A stretch of 64,000 nucleotides of DNA from Sanguinoderma infundibulare (lineage: Eukaryota > Basidiomycota > Agaricomycetes > Polyporales > Polyporaceae), in the NCBI GenBank assembly GCA_032821775.1, contig JAVLRN010000003.1:2170001-2234000 (forward strand), given 5' to 3'. Below the pieces are notes generated by a model. That model searched no databases. It saw nothing but the letters and a program-made list of their open reading frames with translations, and had not been told where the DNA came from. Numbering within the stretch: position 1 is the first letter of the stretch; each line of letters opens with the position of its first letter. A program made the translations under genes and the position numbers. Positions 34,053-46,137 of the stretch are shown piece by piece.

Positions 34053-36699
34053 ATGCTTGCGTCAGTCCTCCTTGCTACTTGGGCCTCCCTGTTTCTTGGT
34101 CCGGTTCTTGGCGCAGTGACGTGGGACGCCACGCCATTCAACCCGGCATCTGTTCCGCTCGCGGTCCGCACGCCATACCTCTCTGTCTGGCTTCCTCAAG
34201 GCGCCGGCACAGCTTTAAACGACGCATGGGCCACGTTCTGGAACGGCGACGTGAGTGTATATCCTTATGTCCGTTTTTCTGCACTAGCCCTGACTTGTGT
34301 CCCACAAGGTCGCTGCGTGGACGGGGTACGTCAAGGTCGACGGTACCGCTTACTCTTGGCTCGGTGTTCCTAGCGTTGGGGCCATCAAGGCTACCCAAAA
34401 GAGGCTCGAGGTAGGTCGTTCTTGTCAACAGGAACGTCGCTGCAGCCGCATTGATATCGGGTTGCCCAGTTCACGTCTACTCAGAGCATCTTCACGCTTA
34501 CTGCTGGTCCCGTCGACCTCACAGCGACCTTCCTTAGCCCTGTCGAGGTACTTCTTGTGATAGTCCTAAACAGACAGACATCGTGCTAATACATGCTTTG
34601 TGATGCAGCCTACCGATCTGGTTAACCAATCGCTACCGCTTTCATACCTTGCAGTTTCCGTGACGTCCAATGATGGGAACTCGCACAAGGTCCAAGTCTA
34701 CACTGATATCAGCGGGGAGTGGATCACCGGTGCCGATAGCTGGACTGCGAACTGGAAGACCACAACAGGCAAGGTCCTCACCCACCAGCTTCAACTTTCG
34801 AATCAGGCCCTCTACGAGGAGGTCAACGATCATGTACAGTGTTAGTCTATATGCACGATCCATTATCATGAGCCATACTATGGTTCGCTAATTCGTTTAC
34901 ATAGACGGCTCCGGGTACTACTCGACTTTGAACGTGAGTCCTCTGTCGCCTTAGGGCACGATGAATATACAGAGGACCTACTGACAGCGATCATAGTACA
35001 AGGATACTACTTGGCAGACTGGTCAAGACATCATCGTCCGTGGGCAGTTCGTTAACAACGGCGCTCTTACCAATACCGCGGACACGAACTTCCGCGCTGT
35101 CTCCTACTCCTGGCCCGTCTTCGCCTTTGCCCACGACCTCGGTACTGTCACCTCCGCTACTGAACCCGTCGTGTTCGTCGTCGGCCATGCTCGCGACCCC
35201 GCGATCCAGTACATCACCGCGAACAACGGCCGCCAGGACCGCTCCGTCCTCTTCTGGACTAGGTACGGTACCGTCGCCAACGCCATCTCGACCTTCATCA
35301 ATGACTACGCCAACGCCCTCGCGCGCGCGAATGCGTTCGATGCTAGAGTCAAGGCCGATGCTTCCAAGGTTTCCTCGGACTACGCTGACATTGTCGCGCT
35401 TTCGGTTCGTCAGGCGCTCGGTGCCATTGAGATCACCGTCTCGAAAGACGGTTCTGGCAGGTTCAACACCTCGGACATCACGACGTTCATGAAAGAGATC
35501 TCTTCTGATGGCAACGTGAACACCGTCGACGTCGTCTACCCCTCCTGGCCAATCTTCCTCTACACCAACCCCGACCTCGGCAAGCAGCTGCTCGCGCCTC
35601 TGTTCGAGTACCAGGCGACGGGCCAGTACCCGAACAAGTGGGCCGTGCACGACATGGGCGCGAACTACCCCAAGGCGGTTGGCCATAACGACGGCCAGGA
35701 CGAAGCGATGCAGGTCGAGGAGTCGGGCAACATGCTCATCATGACGCTTTCGCACGCGCAGAAGTCGAAGGACCTGTCGCTTATCCAGCAATACTTTGGG
35801 CTCCTGGACCAGTGGACGCAGTACCTGATCGAGGACTCGCTGATCCCTGCTGAGCAACTTTCGACGGACGACTTTGCTGGTCGTCTCGCGAACCAGACGA
35901 ACCTTGCGATCAAGGGTATTGTTGGCATCAAGGCGATGTCGGAGATTGCGAGTCTCGTCGGGGACACGGCGAGGGCGGACAACTACTCATCCATCGCGGC
36001 ATCGTACGTTCAGCAGTGGCAGGACTTCGCGTTGTCCAGCGACAAGACGCACCTGACCCTCGCGTACGGAGATGACTCGTCGTGGGGTCTTGCGTACAAT
36101 CTGCTCGCCGACAAGTTGCTCGGCACGAACATATTCCCGCAGTCTATCTACGATCTTCGTTAGTGCTACCTTTCTTCAGAAGTTGTATCATAAGTCTAAC
36201 TTCAGGATAGAGACCCAATGGTACGGGAACCACTCACTCGCCTACGGCGTTCCCCTTGACACTCGGTAAGCACTATTGTATGCGCCTCGGTCGCTGATCC
36301 CTGATCTGCGGGATGATGTCTTACCTCTGACACCCTACTCAACTTACAGCCACACATACACCAAGTCCGGTAAGCTGGGCTTCGCTGTCGACTCTGAGTC
36401 GTTCTCCTGATGGCTGATTCAACACCTCTTGGCTTCTTTTCGCAGACTGGGAGATCTGGACTGCCGCCCTCGTATCGTCGACTGTTGTTCGGGACCTCTT
36501 CATCAGCTCTGTCCACAAATACGCCGCGGACGGCGAGAGCTCGCAGCCGCTTGGCGATTGGTACGAGGCTTCGGATGGCACTGTCGAAGGCTTCCGCGCT
36601 CGCCCGGTCGTCGGTGGTCATCTTGCTCTTGTAAGTACTTCATCCGGTTGATGCCACAGGTTACAGACGCAGCTGACTGTCCTTAAGCTTGTTGTCTAA
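34053..36699 (+). CDS. secreted glutaminase, GtaA type, copy 1
   Basis: Resembles Aspergillus GtaA glutaminase (DUF4965/DUF5127/DUF1793 architecture), which releases ammonia from glutamine outside the cell. The start at 34053 gives MLASVLLATWASLFLGPVLG, a signal peptide, then AVTWDATPFNPASVPLAVRT and PYLSVWLPQGAGTALNDAW, the family's N-terminal signature. Exon 1 ends at 34250. The following exons include TAGPVDLTATFLSPVEPTDL. The large exon from about 34997 holds HARDPAIQYITANNGRQDRS, VDVVYPSWPIFLYTNPDLGK, WAVHDMGANYPKAVGHNDGQ and QVEESGNMLIMTLSHAQ. The final exons encode SDWEIWTAALVSSTVVRDLF, GDWYEASDGTVEGFRARPVV and GGHLAL. The last exon (36673-36699) is inferred from copy 2. About ten introns are present. 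Likely role: nitrogen scavenging. A second copy lies about 1 kb downstream in the same orientation. Confidence 0.87.
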
Positions 36700-37746
36700 A
36701 GCGAAAACATGATACTGTGTCATGATGGAAGATAGTCGATGATCGTTCAGCATGAGCATGGGTTGATTACAGCTGACCACGTCGGGAGAACAATGTAGTT
36801 CGCTGTCTCGGTTCCGGCACGAGCGTGCTGTCATCAGCGAGCTGTGCGTCAAGTTTTAAAACAGGCCAACTTGCCTAGAGGATTGGTGGCAGACACATAC
36901 GTGTAAAATATGCTCGTGATACTCGAAGACGAACGGTCTTGTTCACCGTGACTGGCCGACGGGAATCATTATCCAAATTCCAATGTTTCTCGGTACGTAC
37001 ACGCTTGATGCTGCGTACTGTGATGGCAGTGGTAGGGAGACGAATGCGGTGCAAGCCGCATTGATCAAGGCGGTACCCCGGACAGTGCTGGACGGTCGCC
37101 CACCTCTACAGTCATCGCATACCGCCGCGGCTGCTCGCCCTCATTGCCTCAGGCTTCAAGTTTCAAGGCTCTTGAAGTTGGGGCAACTAGCATTTCACAT
37201 CGCACACCCTTGAGACTCTTCCAGCTGGAGACGAAGCGATGATCCTCATGAAAGTCATCCTGTATATTTCCTCGCGGCCTTGGCCTCGGCCTGATATACT
37301 GATAGCCGATACTCTGTTGCAGTAGCCTCGCCTTTTCGCGGTCTTAAGTACTTACAACACCATCACTGAAACGACGCACAGCATTCGCGCATCACATTCG
37401 CAAGGATCAAAGGTAGGATGGCCCATTTGGTGCTGATATCACGACGCAGGCCGATCCCACCTTCCCGACGGCACGGTTGTCGGCCGGTCTCATTGCAGGA
37501 GATTTCAGTCCACCTGACTGACGCTCAGCGTGGTCTTGTCAACAGACTGCGGCCCCGAAGCAAGATCTGCACAAGGTGACGAGGTCGACGAACTCCCACA
37601 CTCTGATCGTCGCAAGCTCGAGCTCTTTGCCGCGGTGGCTCAAGGCTGTTTCCCGGCTCCGATGGGGCGTATTTAATTACGACCGTGTCTCGCCATTCGA
37701 GGCCGTCATTCCTCTTTCTTCTTTCGACGCGTCTCTCAAGACCACC
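36700..37746. promoter_or_regulatory. spacer and promoter of the second glutaminase gene
   Basis: About 1.05 kb between the tandem copies. A TATA-like tatttaa at 37670-37676 lies about 71 bases before the ATG at 37747. The upstream part has no recognised gene. Confidence 0.45.
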
Positions 37747-40374
37747 ATGTACCCGTCAGCCCTGTTCCTTGCTGGCGCCTCCTTGCTCCTGGACCCTGTC
37801 CTGGGCGCAGTGACATGGAGTGCGACGCCCTTCAATCCGGCAGCTGTTCCCCTCGCGGTCCGCACGCCATACCTCTCAGCTTGGCTTCCCCAGGGTGCCG
37901 GCACTGCTTTGAACGATGCTTGGCCTAGTTTTTGGACTGGCAGCGTATGCATCCCGCCTTACGTCCACTCCTCTGACCTAGTCCTTACCTGCCGTGCTTT
38001 CTAGACCCTCGGCTGGGCGGGCTATGTTAAGGTCGACGGAACGACCTATACCTGGCTTGGGACCCCTGGTGTCGCCGGTTCTTCTAAGGCTAGTCAGACG
38101 AGCCTTGAGGTCAGTCTCTCGCAACGCAAAATTTGACGTGTGTATGCTCACGTCGTGTACCTATCTAGTTCACTTCTACGCAGAGCATCTTTAAGCTCAC
38201 TGCCGGTCCGGTCGACCTCACAGCGACCTTCCTCAGCCCCGTCGAGGTATGTGTTTCGTCGTTCAACCACATGGTTCTTGTACTAACCCATGTATGCTGC
38301 CGCAGCCCTCCGATCTCGTCAAACAATCTCTCCCCTTCTCATACCTTTCAGTTTCTGTCGCCTCCAACGACGGCAACTCTCACAGTGTTCAGATTTACAC
38401 TGATATCTCTGCAGAATGGGTAACCGGTGATGACAGCTTGGTGGCCAACTGGACTACCACCACCGGTGATGTCCTCACTCACGAGGTTGCTCTCGCGTCT
38501 CAGACTCTCTACGGCGAAGTTAGTGACCACACCCAGTGTAAGTCTGTCTGCGATCACGAGCCATGCGGACTGCTGATTCATTCCCGCAGACGGTACTGCA
38601 TACCATGCGACTTTGAACGTAAGTCTTCCCTCAACCGTATGGCGCTGTAAGCCCGGATTGACGACGATCATATCCGATCATGCTTGTATAGACTGCGGGT
38701 GCAACCTGGCAATCTGGTCAAGACACCGTCGTCCGTCAACAGTTCATCAGTAACGGTGCGCTTACCAATACTGCGGACTCCAACTTCCGTGCCGTCAGCG
38801 ACAACTGGCCGGTCTTCGGCTTCGCTCACGACCTTGGCACCGTCACCTCCGCTACTGAACCTGTGGTGTTCGTTGTCGGCCACGTCCGCGACCCCGCCAT
38901 TCAGTACATCACCGCGAACAACGGCCGCCAGGACCGCTCCGTCCTCTTCTGGACCAATTTCGCCGACGTCGACGATGCCATCTCGACCTTCGTCAATGAC
39001 TACACCAACGCCCTCTCGCGCGCCAATGCCTTTGATGCAAAGATCAAGGCCGACGCCTCCAAGATCTCCTCGGACTACGCTGACATTGTCGCGCTTTCGG
39101 TCCGTCAAGCACTCGGTTCCATTGAAATCACTGTTTCAAAGGACGCGACGGGCCAATTCAACACCTCGGACATCACGACGTTCATGAAAGAGATCTCTTC
39201 TGATGGCAACGTGAACACCGTCGACGTCGTCTACCCCTCCTGGCCAATCTTCCTCTACACCAACCCCGACCTCGGCAAGCAGCTGCTCGCGCCTCTGTTC
39301 GAGTACCAGGCGACGGGCCAGTACCCGAACAAGTGGGCCGTGCACGACATGGGCGCGAACTACCCCAAGGCGGTTGGCCATAACGACGGCCAGGACGAAG
39401 CGATGCAGGTCGAGGAGTCGGGCAACATGCTCATCATGACGCTCTCGCACGCACAGAAGTCGAAGGACCTGTCTCTCATCCAGCAGTATTTTGGGCTCCT
39501 GGACCAGTGGACGCAGTACTTGATCGAGGACTCGCTGATCCCTGCTGAGCAACTTTCGACGGACGACTTTGCTGGCCGTCTCGCGAACCAGACGAACCTT
39601 GCGATCAAGGGTATTGTTGGCATCAAGGCGATGTCGGAGATTGCGAGTCTCGTCGGGGACACGGCGAGGGCGGACAACTACTCATCCATCGCAGCGTCAT
39701 ACGTGCAGCAGTGGCAGGACCTCGCGTTGTCTAGCGACAAGACGCACCTGACCCTCGCGTACGGCAATGATTCGTCGTGGGGCCTGACATACAACCTGCT
39801 CGCTGACAAGCTGCTCGGCACGAACGTCTTCCCCCAGTCCATCTTTGATCTCCGTCAGTGTTGTCGCTCTTTATGCATTCGCGCATTAAAATTCACGATT
39901 TTGGCTACAGAGACTCAGTGGTACTCCAGCCACGCGCTCTCCTACGGTGTTCCCCTCGACACTCGGTAAGCGTCCTTGCATACATATAACTCGCTTCCAA
40001 GATGCTCATCTGCCGGCCCCACCTCCACCCACCTCACAGTCACACGTACACCAAGTCTGGTAAGCCGAGTCCTCCAAACGCGGTGTCGATCGAGTCACTC
40101 ATGGTTGGTTGCAGACTGGGAGATCTGGACCGCCGGCCTGGTGACTTCGACCTCGGTGCGGGACCTGCTCATCAGCTCGGTTCGCAAGTACGCTGCGGAC
40201 GGCGAGAGCTCTCAGCCACTTGGCGATTGGTACGAGGCCGCGGACGGCTCTGTCGAGGGCTTCCGCGCGCGCCCGGTGGTGGGTGGACACCTTGCTCTGG
40301 TGAGTTCCGCTTCTCTTCTTGCGCAGTCGGCGGCTCATCACCAGTGACCGGTCTTGTCGCAGCTGGTTATTTGA
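37747..40374 (+). CDS. secreted glutaminase, GtaA type, copy 2
   Basis: Paralogue of the preceding gene with the same intron layout. The start at 37747 (MYPSALFLAGASLLLDPVLG) is chosen over the longer open frame from 37576 because it gives a signal peptide and aligns with copy 1. It continues AVTWSATPFNPAAVPLAVRT and PYLSAWLPQGAGTALNDAWP. The N-terminal half differs from copy 1 at many positions (for example SVSVASNDGNSHSVQIYTDI against SVTSNDGNSHKVQVYTDI). The central exon is nearly the same, including 287 bases identical by eye. The end is WEIWTAGLVTSTSVRDLLIS, GDWYEAADGSVEGFRARPVV, GGHLAL and a last exon CTG GTT ATT TGA at 40363-40374. Expected to be exported and to hydrolyse glutamine; substrate range may differ from copy 1. 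Confidence 0.87.
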
Positions 40375-40744
40375 GGACTCTGCGATTCTGAGCGCAGCCC
40401 GCTGGAGCTATTTATTTCATGAAGACCATGGGGCGGATAATCTGTTACATGTACATACGAAGTAAAGCTACCTGCGTGCTATTGTCTTCCCGCTGTCCGC
40501 CTAAATTGGCCTCGCAACATGTAGTGACGCATATTGCTCGCCAGTCTTCCCTTCCCTGATCCATTCATGCCAACGCGGTCACATGACCGGCGATGGAGGG
40601 ACAGGATCGCGCCTGTGACGCGCGGTGGATCGCGTCGAGCGCTCTCCACCATGCCTAAGACCGGCCTCGTGGCTTCTCCCGTCCCTCGTCACCATTGTCC
40701 TCAACCCACACTATCTCAGCATTCTCAAATTTGCTCTCCTCGCC
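40375..40744. other. intergenic region before the photolyase gene
   Basis: 370 bases. The last 120 bases stay open in frame with the photolyase ATG (from 40625), so they could encode an alternative N-terminus; otherwise this is the promoter. No TATA box is evident. Confidence 0.35.
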
Positions 40745-42972
40745 ATGGGCAAACGGGCACGCAGCTCCTCCTCGTCGCGTGCAGCGTCGGTCAACGGCAA
40801 GACAAAGAAGCCGAGGGAGGATGTCAAGTTCTTGCCTAACAAGGTCGCGGCGCCGGAGAACGCGGCGAAGGTGGATGCCTCTCCCCCTATGTTCCAACTC
40901 ATCGACGCCGCCCCCCGCAATGCCAAAGGGGCCCCTAAGGGCGAGTGTGTGGTGTATTGGATGAGGATGGAGGACCTTCACAGTAAGCCCAATAGTTTCT
41001 GCAAAAGGAAGTGCCGTTGAGTAATTGTCCCCGTATATCAGTTCGAGACAACCGTGCCTTTTCTCTAGCATCCGCTCAGGCAAAGGAGGAGGGCGTACCG
41101 CTCATTGTGTTACACGTCCTGAGCCCTCAGGACTACCTCGCTCACGACCGCGGTGCGCGAAGGATCGACTTTGTCCTACGCAATCTGCAGATCATCCGCG
41201 TAAGTAGTCTGGTCAGCAACAATAGATCGCACCTTGACTCTTTTTAGGCAAAACTCGGAGAACTGGACATACCGTTGTATACCGTCTCCCACAAACCTCG
41301 CACCAGGATCCCCGCATTCATGCATAATCTTCTCCTGCAATGGAAGGCGTCCCACATCTTCGCAAACATGGAGTACGAGGTCGACGAGCTCCGCAGGGAC
41401 ATCGCCCTCTGCAAGATCGCACACGAGCACGGCAAAGTGTCCTGTACATTCGTACATGACAGATGCATCGTCTCACCTGGAGACGTGAGGACCAAAGACG
41501 GCCGAGGTTACACCGTACGTGTTCGTCTCAGCGGTCAAAGGAACAGGAGAGCACTGACTTGTTGTCAGGTATATTCCCCATTCCTGCGCACGTGGAAGTC
41601 CCTGCTCGATCGCGCTACCTCAGACCATCTTGCGGAAGCTGAGCATCCAGCTGCCAACGATCCCGCAGTGCGCTTGCATCCGCTATACGGGAAGCTATTT
41701 GATGTAGACGTCCCTCTTGAAGTCGAAGGTTTCACGCTCGACCCAGAAGAGCGCGAGCGGATGGCCTCCTACTGGCATGCTGGCGAAGATGCAGCGCACG
41801 AGGTCTGTACCGGAAGATGCTGATAAATGCGGAGTACTTGGCTGACGCTGGACCGCCAAGATGCTACGTCGTTTCCTTAAAACAGCGACGAGGTCGTCCC
41901 GACTGGGCGCGGTGGATCCCTTGGATGGCAGCGCGAAGGAGGTCAAGGATCCAGCGAAGCAAAGCCGCTTGGGCAAGTACAAAGACCAACGAGACCGCTT
42001 GGATGCCGACACGACTAGTCGCCTCAGCCCGTATCTCGCTGCTGGGGTCATATCCGCCCGAACTTGCATCCGGGAGGCCCTCGAGGTGAGCGGCAAGAAA
42101 AAAGTTGACACGAGCGACACTGGCGTCGGGCGGTGGATACAGGAGATCGGTGCGTCGTAGCCTCCCTGGACTGTGACGACGGAAACAGGAACTCATGCGG
42201 ACGTACATACCTAGCTTGGCGCGATTTCTACAACCACATACTCGCGCTTTTCCCCCGGGTGTCCATGGGACGCCCGTTCCAGGAAAAGTACGCCGACGTC
42301 CAGTGGGAGACGAACGAGGCGCACCTGCAGGCATGGAAAGAGGGCCGCACGGGAGTGCCCATCGTCGACGCGGCGATGCGCCAGGCGAACACGATGGGCT
42401 GGATGCACAACCGGGGGAGGATGATTGCTGCGATGTATCTGACGAAGGACCTCATGATCGACTGGCGGTTGGGTGAGAAGGTGCGCTACCTCACGACGTT
42501 CGATAATGTCATGCGGGCCCTGACGAGGGTTGTCCGAGTGCAGTACTTCATGGAGGTGCTGATCGACGGAGATCTAGCGTCGAACAACGGCGGATGGCAG
42601 TGGAGCGCCAGCACGGGCGTCGATCCTGCGCCGTACTTCAGGATCTTCAACCCCTACACACAGAGCCAAAAGGTACGCACCTTCGTCGGGGGAGTGGAAG
42701 ACATGCTCATTCGAGCTGCCTGCCAGACTGACACCGGGGGCGAGTACATCCGAGCGTTCGTGCCTGAGTTGGCGAAAGTTAGAGGTCCAGGTACGCGTAT
42801 ATCAATCACCTTGCCGTTGTGCTACCACATCCCTGATGCCAGCACACCCACAGAGGTCCACAAGCCACCGCCGGGCTTGGCTGACAAACTCGGTTACCCG
42901 CGCCCATTGGTTGACCATGAGGAGGCGAGGAAACGGGCTATTGATCGGTACAAGAACGTTGGGAAACCGTAG
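40745..42972 (+). CDS. PHR1: class I CPD DNA photolyase
   Basis: Flavoprotein that uses blue light to split cyclobutane pyrimidine dimers. The chosen start gives MGKRARSSSSSRAASVNGKT, a basic nuclear-type leader. The antenna (photolyase alpha/beta) domain holds ECVVYWMRMEDLH, RDNRAFSLASAQAKEEGVPL and CTFVHDRCIVSPGDVRTKDG. The FAD-binding domain holds RLSPYLAAGVISARTCIREA, WRDFYNHILALFPRV, GVPIVDAAMRQANTMGWMHN and RGRMIAAMYLTKDLMIDWRL. After an in-frame intron (about 42481-42540) come YFMEVLIDGDLASNNGGWQW and SASTGVDPAPYFRIFNPYTQ. The end is GEYIRAFVPELAKVRG and IDRYKNVGKP at 42972. Several introns keep the frame open and make spurious insertions if not removed (42481-42540 and about 42674-42727). 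Length fits yeast Phr1. The Trp-rich electron path and FAD motifs appear intact. Confidence 0.93.
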
Positions 42973-43115
42973 GGCAGCGTGTATCTGCGGTCCCGATCTT
43001 GAGGGTGCTTGACTATTCTAAACAATGGTATTTCGATGTCATCGTAAGATCGTGTATAGCAAGGGTGTGGAGACAGCAAGACGATAGCACAGGAAGAGAG
43101 CATTGGGGCGGGGTA

Positions 43116-44057
43116 TCAATCGTCCAGGTCAAAATCAGAATCGTCGTCCTGAGTCTGCCTTCCTCGTATATGCTGCCGCACTGCGGATTTTGCGCCGTAT
43201 GTGACACTTGGACCGAACGATTCGTCCTTCTGGATGACACCTATGATCTTGTTGAGCGTTCCGAGACGGGGTCGGGATGCGGAGATGGCTTACCGCTGTT
43301 GAGCAGCTTCCACTCCAATGTAGCCGTTTCAAACTGGTCCGAGTTGCCCAGGTCCTCGAATCCGACGATCCTGTACGAGCGGAAAACACTCGTGAACATG
43401 GCGGTATTTACCGCACAATAGCAAATGCATACCGGTCCTTTGACGTTCCGCCGACGAAGGTCATGACGCAAGGGAGGACTTTGATCCCCAGGCGCTCGAC
43501 CAGCCACGGGACGTTCTCGACGAAGACGCGGATGAACAGCGTGCTAAAGTACTTTGGCGCGAGCTTCTGGAGGTGCTTGTCCATGATCTCGCATCGCTTG
43601 AATTTGTGGTGGAAGAAGTGGATCACGCAGCGCGGCTCGTTCCTGCAGTAGTATGACGCGACTTGAGCCTTTCCGCTCGTGGCGAGGGTACGTTAATGAG
43701 CCTACTCACGCGCTCAGTCGGACCACCTCCTTCTCGTCCGTGACTTCTCTGAACTGCCCGTGTCCGTCGCCCTTCATCTTTTGGAGCTGTTCCATCCTAT
43801 ACGCACGCGCTTGTAAGTCTAGGCGCGATAGGGCAATCAACGCGCGCTGCTGCTAGAGGAAGGGCACCTCACTCTCGTTTGAGCTGCTCCATGCCGTGTT
43901 CGCGGAACGCCGCGCTCGAGTCGTTCTCGATTTCGGCCTCGAGTTCGGCGAAGATGTCGTCGTCGTCCATGTCCGCCGTGGGCGCGCCTGTACCGCTCGT
44001 GCTGGGCTCGTTCAGGCGCGCGACGAGGGAGGTGATCTTCGCGTCCTGTTCTGACAT
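43116..44057 (-). CDS. PLP1: phosducin-like protein PLP1 / TXNDC9-like
   Basis: Thioredoxin-fold co-chaperone that works with the CCT chaperonin in tubulin and actin folding. The start at 44057 (MSEQDAKITSLVARLNEPST) is followed by DDDIFAELEAEIENDSSAAF, the acidic helix shared with TXNDC9, and REHGMEQLKRE. The thioredoxin-like domain reads RCVIHFFHHKFKRCEIMDKH, LQKLAPKYFSTLFIRVFVEN, VPWLVERLGIKVLPCVMTFV and RIVGFEDLGNSDQFETATLE. As in the family, the CxxC redox pair is not kept. The C-terminus DDSDFDLDD stops at 43116. Introns lie near 43800-43865, 43650-43730, 43365-43435 and 43235-43295. It is divergent from DOM34 with a 256-base spacer. Confidence 0.88.
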
Positions 44058-44313
44058 GTTCGCGAGTTAGCCTGGTGCGGAATGCTGAGGTGACCGGGTA
44101 ACGAGAGCGGATGCGAATCCCGACTGCAGGAATCCCCGTGGGCGCTTATAATGTGGACGCGATCCTCATGCATGCGCGTATTAGGAAGGTGCTTCTCGCG
44201 GTATAAATAACCGAGGTCTTGACGGAATCCGGGACGATCGACTTCAGCCACAAACCACAAACTACCTCAAGCTCTATCGCATTGACTGCGACAAGCGCTT
44301 TCTTGCTTAAAGT
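44058..44313. promoter_or_regulatory. shared divergent promoter PLP1 / DOM34 with two TATA-like boxes
   Basis: A canonical tataaata at 44202-44209 lies about 105 bases before the DOM34 ATG. A palindromic ttataa at 44146-44151 lies about 90 bases from the PLP1 start on the other strand. Each gene therefore seems to have its own core promoter inside 256 bases. Confidence 0.55.
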
Positions 44314-46039
44314 ATGAAGTTGATCGGGAAACGTATTGAAAAGGACCGCTCGGTTCGTGCCACTCCTTGGGCATCTTCGTTCCCGAAACTGATGGGAGAC
44401 TTGCTGCAGGGCTATGTCACCGTCCGTCCCGAGGACGACGAAGACATGTGGCATCTGTACAACCTGATCCAAGAGGCATGTCCACTTCGAAGTCACGACC
44501 GCACGCCCATTCGCCGGATACACTGACACTTATTCTCTCTCACTTGCAGGGCGATCGGGTTCGTGCGGCAGGCATCCGCCGTGTCCAGACTGTCTCAACC
44601 ACCGGCTCTGTCGACTCGAAGCGAATCCGAGTGCACCTCACTCTTGCCGCGACTCGCGTCACTTGGGCCCCTTCCTCCGCTCCTGGAGCTCAGTCGGGCA
44701 AAGCCAGCGGAAGTCCGAACTCGGCCCCAGCTGTAAGTGCGATGGTCGAGGTCGCGGGACGCGTCGCGGAGGAGAACCAGCATGTGAAGCTCGGTGCCTT
44801 CCATACTCTGGTCATCGAGGCGAACAAGGACGTGCGGATAGAGAAGAACGAGGGCGGCTGGGACAGCGTTGCCCTTGGACGCGTCGAGGAGAGTTGCGTG
44901 CCCGGACGAGGGGCGGAGGTTGCGGCCATCGTATGCGGCGAGGGTATATCTCAAGGATGCGTCTGCGCTAACATATGGCTCACATTGCATTGATGATGCT
45001 AGGTACTGCCACCTTCTGTCTCCTGTCCGAACATATGACTGTGGTGTTGCAGCGGTTAGAGGTACCCATACCGCGTAAGATCTCAAACCAGTCGTCTGCC
45101 CACGAGAAGGTGTGGTTCCTATGTGCCTATGCCTTCCTCTGATAGCTCACGCACTCTTTGCAGGGGCTGTCCCGTTATTATCAGAGCCTGTATGCCTCAT
45201 TCCTACGACACGTTCCATATTCATCCCCGGCCCTCCGTGCCATCGTTATCGCTTCACCTGGGTGGACGAGAGACGCTGTGTTCGACTTCATCATGGCCGA
45301 AGCCAGCCGGACATCGAATAAGGCTCTCCTGGGCGCACGAAACAAGTTCCTCAAGGTGCATGTCAACAGTCCCCACGTGCACAGTTTGGTGGAGGCATTG
45401 AAAAGTCCAGAGGTGAGTTATTGTGACTAGCGAAAAATATGGGTGATGCTGACGTAGGGAACAGGTTACAAGTCAGATGAAAGAGACTAAATTCGCACGA
45501 GAAGGGATCGCGCTGGATAAGTGAGTCGACAACCCCTTACAGAAATCGTGCAAGCCATTGATCCCGTGCAGATTCCATAAGATGCTGTCTACGGATGAGA
45601 TGCGGGCCTGGTATGGTCCGGATCACGTCGCTCTTGCAGCAGACCGAGGAGCGATTGGTACCCTCATGATCTCAGATGAGTTATTCAGGTCAGTCTAGTC
45701 TTTGCGTCAAATGAAACCAGTATTTACTCTAGTCGTAGATCAAACGATGCTGCGATCCGGAAGAAGTTCGTGGGCATAGTAGAAGATGTCCAACAGAAGG
45801 GCGGGGAGGTCTTGATTTTCTCCAGTATGCACGAGTCCGGTCAACGTAAGACATGTTCGCTACTTTGGTACCGATCGCACCACTGATTTTTCCGACCCGA
45901 TGCAGAGTTGAACCAATTGACCGGTATTGCCGCGATCTTGACCTTCCCACTTGACATCGAACTTGTGGAGGAGGAAGAGCGGGAGGCCAAAGAGGAGGAA
46001 GAAAGAAGGAAAGCTGAAGCGGAAGGGACCGTTGCATGA
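44314..46039 (+). CDS. DOM34: DOM34/pelota ribosome rescue factor
   Basis: eRF1-like factor that, with Hbs1, dissociates stalled ribosomes (no-go and non-stop decay). It starts [13 protein letters not shown]; removing a short in-frame intron (about 44350-44408) restores [20 protein letters not shown], as in other pelota proteins. Next come [40 protein letters not shown] and [13 protein letters not shown]. The central domain holds [18 protein letters not shown] and [20 protein letters not shown]. The C-terminal domain holds [30 protein letters not shown] and [16 protein letters not shown], followed by an acidic Glu/Lys-rich tail. The stop is at 46039. A GGQ motif is absent, as expected for pelota. 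About seven introns are present. Confidence 0.92.
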
Positions 46040-46137
46040 CTGGACGACATATATTGTGGATCATCCACATCTGTAGCTGTAGATTTATTGTATACGCGTA
46101 GTTCGTACTGCTGTACTCGTCTTTTTCATGGACAATG

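Noticed and set aside
34991..35857. 288-codon open frame antisense to glutaminase copy 1 (and its twin near 39136-39552)
   Set aside because: It mirrors the conserved sense exon in both copies; GC-rich codons with few stops on the other strand make such shadows, and the sense frame has clear family motifs.
42481..42540. Apparent 20-residue insertion in the photolyase FAD domain
   Set aside because: It has GT...CAG borders and removal restores the conserved DWRLGEK-YFMEVLIDGD sequence.
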